Program-made: the position numbers and the translations under genes
Notes under the pieces: generated by a model
The model's database searches: none
What the model saw: the letters and a program-made list of their open reading frames with translations, nothing else
What the model was told of the DNA's origin: nothing
Part shown: piece after piece, positions 55,733 to 64,000 of the stretch
Position numbering within the stretch: the first letter of the stretch is position 1
Layout: every line of letters begins with the position of its first letter
Assembly: GCA_022495995.1 (NCBI GenBank)
Contig: JAFEMH010001249.1
Coordinates: 310,001 to 374,000 of the forward strand
Length of the DNA: 64,000 nucleotides
Direction of reading: 5' to 3'
From: Adenophora triphylla var. japonica
Lineage: Eukaryota; Streptophyta; Magnoliopsida; Asterales; Campanulaceae

Positions 55733-56084
55733 CTCATTTACCTGATGTAAGTGACAAATCTGCAGCAACCAAGTTGCTGCCCAAAGGGAGTTTTCACCCC
55801 ACTTTTTCAACCAAAACCTGTAAAAAAACATGTTCAAAGACCATCCAAGCATTTATACATCATTATATATCATTTTGGCCCAGTTTCAGCCCCAATTCCA
55901 AGCAAAAAACTGCCCCGAGGCTCAAGTAATATGCAAATTAATAAAAGCATAAATAAAAAAGCAAATAAAGCAGTAGTACATTGTTTTCGCCCCATCGGCG
56001 CCCAAATAAAGCAAAAAATAAACAAAGTGTGCATGAAACTTGTTCATTGTTTGTTTTTCTTCCTAAATCAACTCTAGAGACCTC
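55733..56084. other. Spacer between the antisense genes of Tat-D
   Basis: Non-coding. 55876-55930 (CTGCCCCGAGGCTCAAGTAAT) is also found in Tat-A at 9871-9925, the evidence that Tat-A derives from a Tat-D-like element. Confidence 0.55.
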
Positions 56085-58695
56085 CTAGGCCTCCGATCCT
56101 TCTTCTTCATCGCTGCTCAGCTTATAAACGCTTGCCTCTCTCATCAAATCCTCCGCATCGCTCACATCAGACAGATGGACATTGTCATGCTCGTACTCAG
56201 CCAGCTGCTCCAAGATTTCAGCATTGGGTCCTCGTCCCCGAGGCATGGCACTGGAAGAGTACTCCGAAGCCGATGAGGTAGATGTTGTGCCCCCGACATG
56301 CCTTCTCTTGCGCCCGGGCTCCTGTGCGTCCGCTGCCGCCTTTGAAGTGCGAGCCGGCTTCCTCGAAGGGACCGGCACATGTCCTTCCGGCCCTATTCTG
56401 ACCGATCTGTCGTAAGTGCGAGCTGGAACCTGAGAAAAAGAGAAGAAAATCTCAAAAAATCTCAAAATTGCAAAAAGCAAAGAAATCTGAAAGAGGGAAA
56501 AGACCCTAAAGTGTACTTACAGTGCTGTCTGGCGGCAAGGTGTACTGGGGCTCCCTAGCATCGGGGACAGGTATCCTCAACCTCCTCGGTACTCCGTGGA
56601 CCACATATGAAAGGTGCGCAGGAGGGATCGAGGCGGATCGAAGGCTCGTCCTCCCCATATCCTGAGTGACCGCCGGCTTCACTAGCTTCGTGGCGTCCTC
56701 GGTCATTTGCTCCACAAACACGGCATATGGGGTATCCATGTCAAAGCACTCCTCGGCGGCCACGCCCCGCCCCGATACCTCTATCTCATCCGCCCGCCAA
56801 TCCCCTCGGGCCGTAGCATCCGTGTTGGAGGATCTGAGGAGTAATGGCATCCGATGGAGGGACATGGCCATCTTTGCCTAGAAAATCGGTCCCCGGATAG
56901 ATGACATCGCATGTCGGCCACATCAACCATCTCCTCTGCCTCGTCGCCTCCACGGCCTCTCCTAGCGAAATCTCCGGATACCTGCCCCACGGGTAGAAGT
57001 CCACCCCATCATGCCCATCCTTGTTGATAATTGGCATCACCATCTTGTAGTCAAAGGTGATCCGGGTTTTCCCGGTGAACTTATCTCTCGCATCTCCCCT
57101 CCAGCGGATCATAGCAGGAAAGATGGTGACATCGCTCTGTTGGTTCCACGGAAAGAACCTGATCACCTCACAAAACCAGACCTGCATGTTCAAAACATCA
57201 AAAGGGTCATTTTTCTTTCATAAAAGGTCTCAAAGACAGAAAGTAAAAGAGAAAAGAAAGTGATGCTACCTCAAGGGCAAAAGAGAAGCAATCCATGGAG
57301 GCAGCCTTGTTACGGCTGTACATATCCAGAGAGAAGTATAGCTCCGCCAATCCGGCCTCGCCCCACGAGACCGTCCCAATCCCACCAACATCCTCCAGAG
57401 AGTCTAGGAGGCAAGTCATAGCCAGAGTCCCGAGTCGCAAAAATAGTGGCGACGGCATCAACCACACAAAAGCTCTAGCAAGGCGGTGGGCGATCCACCT
57501 CACTAGCGGCAAAGTCCCGTATGCAGTTCTGGACTGCCACCTCGACGTTCCTCGTCTCCATTCCAAGCCCCTTGGGAATCAGCTCAAACCCAACCAAAGT
57601 CCTGAACTCCTCGGCAGTGATATGGTCCCTCCAAGTCACAGGCCTCTCGGTGAACTGTAAGCCCGTGATAGCAGTGAAATCGGCCGGAGTCACCGTCAGC
57701 TCCCCCCAGCTAAGATGAAAGTTGTGGGTAGTGTCCTACCAAAACTCAGTTAGGGCCTGGACCAAGCCCTTGCTCTTCGAGGTAATATGAATACCTCTGC
57801 CAATGGCCTCAATGAACAAATCCAAGCCGGTAGCCCGCACCAGCTGCTTAGGGTTTGCCCCATTCTTCTCAAAATCGGGCATCCTCTCCCATATCCTGAC
57901 AGCAATCTCCGAAGGCCCTCTAGACTTGTTCTCCTGTAGACAAGCACAGCAAAGAAGTGTGTCAGTCCTTCATCTCATTTCAAAAGCATGCATATATTCA
58001 AAAGTGCACATATTTTCAAAAGAAAAGCATTCATAAATTTTTTTCTAGCATCCTATGCATAGAAAACACGTTTTTCATCACTTGAAACACATCATGTCAA
58101 GCACATTGCTTTCCTAAAGCACAAAATCACAATTTTCAAAAAATTATTTGCACATAAGCATTAATTTTTTATCAAAAAAAATGGCATGCATGAATTCTTT
58201 TCATCATCCAAAATCCCGTTTTCTCATCCATAATCAAAAATTGACCTAGTTTTAGCACATGCGAGGACTTCGTCACATTTTAGACAATTATTTCTCTTAC
58301 TTTATTTTCGAAAAAAAATGGGTCATTCTCATTATTTGTCAAATAAATTGCACATGCATATTCTTTCATCTTTTTAGCCTCATAGGTTAATCATCAAGAT
58401 TTCAAAATCATCCAAAAATCCTAGGAAAATTCGAAAAATTCCTTAAACTCGGGTCAAGCCCTAAATCAATCAAAATCCAATCAAAATCGACGGAATTGAG
58501 CAAACTAAGAATGCTTACCCCAACCGATCGAGGGTTCGTTGATTTATGCTCCCTTCTCCCTGGATAGAGCTCCGATGGAGGCGTAAGGAAGTCATACTTC
58601 CTCTCCGTCCGAACAAGCTCCTTCCTCCTCCTTCTCGCGGTCGCGGAGATGTTCCTTCTAGCTTGCCTCGGCATTGGGTTCCCCTCCGGATCCAT
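56085..58695 (-). pseudogene. Tat-D antisense gene 1, plant mobile domain (PMD) type, four exons
   Basis: Predicted exons: 58695-58519, 57933-57270, 57181-56521 and 56429-56085, with introns of 585, 88 and 91 bp, all GT...AG with pyrimidine-rich acceptors. Exon 1 is MDPEGNPMPRQARRNISATA and basic. Exons 2 and 3 hold the PMD: FW-DTTHNFHLSWGELTVTP with a TAG between W and D, then TPADFTAITGLQF, SWGEAGLAELYFSLD and VWFCEVIRFFPW. Exon 4 is serine-rich and acidic (SDVSDAEDLMREASVYKLSS). Frame changes near 57500 and 56820 add to the stop. Expected length is about 615 residues. The Tat-E copy shares the first and last intron positions, so the gene was spliced in their common ancestor. PMD genes elsewhere act in silencing; the role here is unknown. 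Confidence 0.82.
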
Positions 58696-58811
58696 TCCAA
58701 ATCAGTAGAGGCAAAGGAAATTGAAGGAATTTCGGAATTTCTCTCCCTTCTCCTCTCTCTTCCTCGGCAGTGAATGGGCGGCAATAATGCCCAATGCCCG
58801 TTCAAACCTGT

Positions 58812-58881
58812 TTTAAATAATCTGGAAAAATCAAGCTTCTAGTCGTACGGCTTCTTTTGCCCCCATCTCATGCCGGGCGGC
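58812..58881 (-). promoter_or_regulatory. Candidate promoter of Tat-D antisense gene 1
   Basis: On the minus strand GCCGCCCGGC (58881-58872) and GCCGTACGAC (58851-58842) precede a TATTTAAA box (58819-58812) and the start codon at 58695. On the plus strand each palindrome is followed by CTTCTTT, like the LTR copies. Confidence 0.55.
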
Positions 58882-59089
58882 TTCTTTCGCTCTGAGCAGA
58901 AATTACCCTTTTGCCCCTGGACTTTCCACTTGGGCATGTAATCCCCGTTATCTTTTAACCAAGATAACGTCGTTTTTAAAAGATATCCCTTATCTCCTAA
59001 GCAAGTAAGCTTTCTTCCCCAGTCGCCTCCGTTACTTCCGTTATAACGGAATAACGCTAGGTGACAACCTCCGAATTGTCAGAACTCTA
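58882..59089. other. Non-coding segment with GTTATC/GATAAC words
   Basis: CCGTTATCTTTTAACCAAGATAACG (58947-58971) forms a small hairpin akin to the unit of the Tat-A minisatellite. A second word pair, CCGTTATAACGG, is near 59038-59050. Confidence 0.5.
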
Positions 59090-59400
59090 AACTTAAGCTA
59101 CCTCTATCACAGATAGTGAAGTATGCTCAAGTTCTTCAAACTTAAGCTACCTCTATCACAGATAGTGAAGTATGCTCAAGTTCCCCAAACTTTAGCTACC
59201 TTTATCTCCTCGATAGTGAAGTATGCTCAAGTTCTCCAAACTTTAGCTACCTCTATCTCCTCGATAGTGAAGTATGCTCAAGTTCTCCAAACTTTAGCTA
59301 CCTCTATCTCCTCGATAGTGAAGTATGCTCAAGTTTTCCAAACTTTAGCTACCTCTATCTCCTCGATAGTGACGTAAGCTCTAGTTTCCTCAGGTGACAA
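59090..59400. repeat. 51-bp minisatellite in the 3' region of Tat-D
   Basis: The word GATAGTGAAGTATGCTCAAG starts at 59112, 59161, 59212, 59263, 59314 and, altered, 59365. The period is 49 once and then 51 exactly. As 51 is a multiple of 3, an open frame runs through it, but nothing supports a protein. Confidence 0.92.
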
Positions 59401-59493
59401 CCTCCATTAATTGTCAATCAGGTGACAACCTCCATTAATTGTCAAAACCTTCAAGGATCCTAGACATCGTTCCTAACCTATCTAGTGATGCTT

Positions 59494-59537
59494 GAACTAC
59501 GATCAAGGCTTGATTCCTCCGGGATACGTAGGTAGCC
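59494..59537 (+). other. CTACG hairpin, class II copy 1 in Tat-D
   Basis: GAACTACG and ATACGTAGGTAGCC frame the core CTTGATTCCTCCGGGAT; ATTCC pairs with GGGAT through one wobble. Confidence 0.72.
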
Positions 59538-59760
59538 TTTCATAAAAGGTCCAGCCATCCGACCACTTTGGTCACCCTATTCCTTCGTCACTCCTCAGTG
59601 ATGAAATAGCCCCTCATAAAGGTCTTGACATCCGACCACATTGGTCACTTCTAGCATATCCCCAGTAGGATCAATTGCTTGACCTCTTAGGTCATTTTCT
59701 CTGCTATTTCCCCATCAAGAGACCAGTTTTCTCTTCTCTATTCCTCAGCGGATCTCTTCA

Positions 59761-59805
59761 GAACTACGGCCTGGCTTGATTCCCACTCGGGATACGTAGG
59801 TAGCC
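59761..59805 (+). other. CTACG hairpin, class II copy 2 in Tat-D
   Basis: Outer stem perfect; inner stem TCCC/GGGA around ACTC. It lies about 110 bp before the polypurine tract. Confidence 0.72.
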
Positions 59806-59912
59806 TTCCAGAGGTTCAGCCACTCGACCACCTTGGTCACCCAATCTGTCTCGGCATTCGCCAGATTGGATCCTTTTCTATAGACAACCCCACTCGCCCT
59901 GCAAGTGACGTT

Positions 59913-59924
59913 GCCGAGGGCTTA
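59913..59924 (+). other. Polypurine tract of Tat-D
   Basis: GCCGAGGGCTTA precedes the LTR. One G is missing and CTTC has become CTTA compared with Tat-A and Tat-E. Confidence 0.8.
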
Positions 59925-61682
59925 CGTAAGTACCCAAATCGCTCATGCCTTCGGTTAAATTTCCTGGCAATTCCGGTAATTCTCCCGGTAATTCCCAGGA
60001 CTTTCACGGAGTTCCGAAACAATTCCGAAACTGTTCCAAATCATCTAAGGGCTGAAGGGAATGCTTCCCAATTAAGAAACACGTTTTTCTTAATTTGGGA
60101 AAGGTTCTAGAATTGCCACCTTGCATGATTCTAGAAACATGCTGAGTCACAAGGGATAATGCCGCACGGCTGCATTAGCCAAGGATCTCTGGCCGCACGG
60201 CTTCATTGGTCTTATCCAGACTGCCTATAAATAGAGCCCTCCTCTTCCCATTTTATACACCAACAACCAGGCAACCAAAGACGAAAAACACAGTCCCAAT
60301 ACACTCAAATCTTGCTTTGGAAATCCAAGAAGGTTGAAGAAGCAAGCCAAGAAGCTACCTCCCCCCTCCTTGAAGATCCCAAAGTTGGTCCTTCCACCTA
60401 GCTCAACCCAAAGAAGAAGAGGCCACCATTGGTAACCTCTCACTCCCTTGCCTTGCATTTTAATTGCTCTATGTGAATTAGATTGCTCAATGCATTCATA
60501 TATTGTTATTATCTTTGCTTGGGACTTGGTAGTTTGCATTAAAGATCATATCTTTATTATACCCCTTTTCCCCTTTGCATAAATTAGGCATCATTTGTCA
60601 TTAAAAATGTAATCTTTATATTCAAAGGTGCATCCTTTGCACCTAAACATCCCCTTTTTACATAAAAATGTCATCTTTATGCATCATTTGCTCATAAAAA
60701 TGCAATCTTTACATCCAAAATGCATCATTTGCATATAAAAATCATGTCTTTATAAAAAAGGTGCATCCTTTGTACCTACAATCCATTTTCATGCATCCTT
60801 TGCATTAAAGGTCATTCCTTCATCATAAAAATGCATCCTTTGCTTTCAAAAATAGAACCTTTGTGCATCCTTTGCATATTAAGCCCTAATTTCCTCATAA
60901 AAATGCATCCTTTGCATAAAAATCATGTCTTTACATCAAAATGCAACCTTTGCAAATCAAATGCATCCTTTGCAACCCAAAAATGTCATCTTTTCACTAA
61001 AAATGTCATTTTTACATGCATTCCCCCATGTCCCCATTAGCAACCTTGGAACGGACCGGTGTAAAGATCCTATCTTTGCATCGTTTCTTCCATTAAAGGT
61101 TCCATAATCTCTTTAGAAAGGGACAACCTTGAACCCTATATCTCCGATTATCACTTAAGACGAGCATGAAGCATTCATATAAGCTCGATCGTCTTAAGGT
61201 GTAGGATTGATGGGCTAAGGACATTCCTTCCTAAAGAACCTCATTTTTGGGCTATAAAAGAGAGTCCTTCTCTCGATCACGCAAGTCCCGAAGTTAAAAA
61301 TGCGATGATCACAAGTCCAAGATGAGGACGGGATCAAAATCCCGAATACATAAAATCCAAGAAATCCCGAGCGACAACCAATAAATGGTTTGTACGTCCG
61401 GAAGACAACTTGGGACATTCCCTCCCCTTTCATTCAAATACATGCACACAAGAAAGCACGCAAGCAAGCAAGATAAACGGAATCTAGGGAGACTTGCTAC
61501 GACAAGGCACCTTGGGTGAACAACGATCTGTTCTTCCCAAGGGGTAACTTAACCTCCGAATCCATAAATCCTTTTTTTCAAAGTTTTGAGGAAATCAAAA
61601 TGGCGTGGCGACTCTGTTTTTTCAAATTAAACCGGATGTCTTCAAACTCGCGTGAATTCCACAATTTGGGCACACATTCACA
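59925..61682 (+). repeat. 3' LTR of Tat-D
   Basis: 1758 bp. It starts CGTAAGTACCC where the 5' LTR has TGTAAGTACCC. GCCGCACGGC occurs at 60161-60170 and 60192-60201, TATAAATA at 60226-60233. Differences from the 5' LTR cluster in the first 110 bp and there include CTGG to CG and CCTGG to CACGG. Confidence 0.95.
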
Positions 61683-61687
61683 CTTAC

Positions 61688-62940
61688 GTGGGTCAAACTT
61701 TCGTTTACCCTTCCTCGTTTATGTGTGCGTGCGTTACTTTAAACCTCGAACGGTTTTTTTCAAAATGGCATTACATTTGGAGCATTTTCAAAATCATAAC
61801 ATGTTTGTGCATTCCCATTCATACTTGATTTTCATGCTACATTTTTGAACTGCGCATAAAATTCTTTAAGACACATTCTGAAAAATCTCTGTTTTACTCA
61901 AAAAAAAGAATTTCAGTGGCCGCACACTACTCGCACTTGCTGCCTCGGTACACCGCACTTCACGTGCACTTGCTATCTCGGTACACTGCACACTACAACC
62001 CGTAACCCGGGATGACCGTTCAGTTGCAGCTCGGTTGGTCTGCCAGACACCTTTCGAGCGCGTGCGGGGTCGTCCCAAACAGCCCATCCTAGCCCGTGTA
62101 AGCCATGCACTCTTTGTGTCACACTTCGTCCAAGACCCCGGTTGGTGTTTGGCTTAGTACGTGTCATAAAGCCCAAGTGTATGTTTTTACGCCGGGTTCC
62201 GCCATGAGTCAAGCTCGAAAGATTGAGACCGAAGGTCGTTCCCGACCCGAAGTCTTGCGCTTTTCAGCCTTGACTTTGACGCGGAGCTCTGCCGAAAAAT
62301 ATACCTGAAGGTTCAATGTGACACCATGTCACCAAACCCTCACCGTATGCACCGTGTCAGGCACAACTTGGCCAACGCCAAAAGCTAAGGCCCCTCGTGC
62401 AAGTGAGTTAGGAGAGGTCATGCCAAAATTTTGGCACGATCCCCGCCTTAACTTAAGGACGTTGACTTCGACCGTGGCCCGTGTGTCACATACGTTGGAA
62501 GTTTGCGTGATCAGCTAGCCTTAAGTTCACTTTTTCCTTTGTCAGTGGACCTCGCTTGCCTTATAGGACCCTCGCTCGGGATTGTCCATCCCGAGAAGAT
62601 GATCTACAAATGGAAACGAGGGGCTTATAAACGTAGTGACGAGATCCACTGATTAGAGCCTTAGGTTAGTTGCGAAAAAGAAGACACGATCTTTTCCAAC
62701 CGATTAGGACATTGAGAAAACGCGTTTTAATTAAACATTAATCGGTAACTGTACATTGCACAAGCCCGAAACCCTGAGCCAAATACCCTTTCCGAAGCCT
62801 AAACCCTGCCTTTCGTTCCCTGCAGCGAATAGAAAGTGGTTCGAATTCGGGCGTGCCTCGCCGGGAATCATAGTTGCAAATAGTTGCGGCGTTAGACGGT
62901 TCTTCGGTTCCTACGATTCCCTCGCCCCGAATATCTCGAC
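61688..62940 (+). other. Leader of Tat-C, downstream part
   Basis: Non-coding. A 26-bp word (GCACTTGCTnnCTCGGTACA...) is repeated at 61933 and 61966. Segments 62140-62166 and 62617-62676 match leader segments of Tat-B and Tat-D. CGAGGGGCTTAT occurs at 62617-62628. Confidence 0.7.
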
Positions 62941-64000
62941 ATGTCTAGCTCACCGAGAAATCGTGACGGGGATGGACCCCCGCCACCGGTAACAGATATG
63001 ACATTGGAAGAAGCCATCCGGGCTTGTGAGGTTCACAAGAGGCGTAGAAGAAGATCGCGAGAATTTCGTGGTACGGCTTACGAATGAGCGAGGTATAGCA
63101 GCTATCCCACAGTCAGACGGTACTTTCGTCCTGGTCGAGGACGACGATTCCCCGAAGCCAGTTCCTCAAACCTTCAACCAGGTTCCTCCCCCGCCAACTT
63201 ACGGGATGCCTCTGAACCAAGGAAACAGCCGACCTAGGCTTCACATTGCCACCTCTCAGGGCAACCCTGCCATATACGGCAAAGCCAGTGCTACTCCCCT
63301 CACTCAGTACCGCCAGCGTACCGCTGGACCATCTCAAACAGATGCCAATACCCTCCTGAGTTCATCCCATTGCCTATACACGAATCCCAAAACACCGGGG
63401 ACAAACCTCGATAAAGTCCAGAAAAGGCCCTCATATATCCCCATATATCGAGCCTTCCACCTCCAATCACTACCGCTCACATGGTAGCACCCGGCGCTGA
63501 GCCTCAAAGTCCACCACTGGACCCAACCTTAGCCTGGATGGTCAAATAGATGAAAGACCTGAAAGCCACCATGAGCAGCTCAAAGCAGGAAATGCTCAAA
63601 TCCACAGATCCGGGAATGGTCACGCCTCTCCCTGCCAAGTTCAGAATGCCGGAGATGGACCGATTCGACGGAACCAAATGTCCTCAAACGCATGTCAACA
63701 CCTACATTCTCGACATGAGAGCGAAAGGAGCAACCCTCCAGCAAATGGCCGATCACTTCCAGTATACGTTCAAGAGTTCAGCGTTACGATGGTTCCTAAG
63801 GGTCAAGCTTGCAGATCACCATACCTGGGATCAGATCAGTAACATCTTCCTAGAGCGGTACAGATCTAACCTAGAGTGGGAAACAAGTCGTGAGGACTTA
63901 ATCACCACCGAGAAGAAAGCAGATGAAAGCGTCAGAGAATTCTACAAGAGGTGGAGTTGGAAACTCTCCGAGATCATGGAGCCACTCTCATAGGATGAAC
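62941..64000 (+). pseudogene. Tat-C gag, frameshifted, cut by the window end
   Basis: The ATG at 62941 gives MSSSPRNRDGDGPPPPVTDM and then TLEEAIRACEVHK; the frame shifts near 63040 into NFVVRLTNERGIAAIPQSDG and a proline-rich part, and shifts back before 63550. The capsid core is well kept: FRMPEMDRFDGTKCPQTHVN, QMADHFQYTFKSSALRWFL, ISNIFLERYRSNLEW, FYKRWSWKLSEIMEPLS. A TAG follows at about 63991. This is the full core that Tat-A lacks. The zinc knuckle and pol would be beyond the window. Confidence 0.85.

Larger units (their letters stand above)
28084..61682 (+). mobile_element. Tat-D: 33.6 kb span including nested Tat-E, target site CTTAC
   Basis: CTTAC flanks the element at 28079-28083 and 61683-61687. 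Without Tat-E and one copy of its target duplication it is about 17.8 kb. It carries LTRs of 1760 and 1758 bp, a tRNA-Arg primer site, gag, RT, RNase H, a second RNase H, integrase, and two antisense genes with introns. Gag and the front of RT are frameshifted, the protease is not found, and RT is split by Tat-E. The LTRs differ at some forty positions by eye. Confidence 0.95.
25908..64000 (+). mobile_element. Tat-C: Tat-lineage element split by Tat-D, continuing past the window
   Basis: The 5' LTR (25908-28016), primer site and first 47 leader bases are on the left; Tat-D is inserted at 28084 with target CTTAC; the leader and gag resume at 61683-64000. The 3' part of Tat-C is outside. Bases 25903-25907 (GGTGG) would be its left target duplication; the right one cannot be seen. 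Confidence 0.88.

Noticed and set aside
59123..59377. Open frame of repeated IVKYAQVLQTLATSISS units
   Set aside because: The 51-bp period is a multiple of three, which keeps a frame open by itself. It lies in the 3' untranslated region of Tat-D.

Overview
The window reads as repeat-rich intergenic DNA of a flowering plant. I found no cellular gene, rRNA, tRNA or CRISPR array. Almost all of it is LTR retrotransposons: a decayed Athila-type Ty3/gypsy pol, five elements of the Tat/Ogre branch of Ty3/gypsy (called Tat-A to Tat-E here), one internally deleted Ty1/copia element, a solo LTR of the same copia family, and the end of a MITE. The plant assignment rests on lineage hallmarks: primer sites matching tRNA-Arg for Tat and tRNA-iMet for copia, an extra second RNase H domain in Tat pol, antisense plant-mobile-domain genes, and plant-type LTR promoters. 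The species cannot be told.

Layout. 1-273: MITE end. 1361-5640: Athila-type pol on the minus strand, with a 467-bp block present in four tandem copies. 5640-12556: Tat-A (+), 5'-truncated, gag only, with a complete 3' LTR. 12557-25907: Tat-B (-), gag only, interrupted by the solo LTR (15044-16404, TSD GTGTG) and by the copia element (16574-22256, TSD CCTTA). 25908 to beyond the window end: Tat-C (+), inserted in the Tat-B LTR. Tat-D (28084-61682, TSD CTTAC) sits 47 bp after the Tat-C primer site. Tat-E (35079-50839, TSD ACGAC) sits inside the reverse-transcriptase active-site codons of Tat-D. The order of insertion is therefore Tat-B, then Tat-C, then Tat-D, then Tat-E.

Tat-D and Tat-E have the same plan: LTR, tRNA-Arg primer site, long leader, gag, (protease), RT, two RNase H domains, integrase, twin post-pol hairpins, two antisense genes with introns (a DUF7745-like gene near pol and a plant-mobile-domain gene near the 3' LTR), a minisatellite, a polypurine tract and the LTR. 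All copies are damaged; the pol half of Tat-D after the Tat-E insertion is the best preserved (one stop codon, then 842 open codons).

The most unusual signals are structural. First, each Tat element carries its own short CG-rich palindrome, often paired. It is repeated upstream of the LTR TATA box and about 140-200 bp upstream of the start codons of both antisense genes; the sequence differs between elements but its position does not. Second, a hairpin with a CTACG/CGTAG outer stem occurs ten times, and its inner stem shows compensatory changes. Third, in part of Tat-E and at the start of the Tat-D 3' LTR, many CAG/CTG sites are altered so as to create CG, which may be a base-calling artefact at methylated CHG sites.
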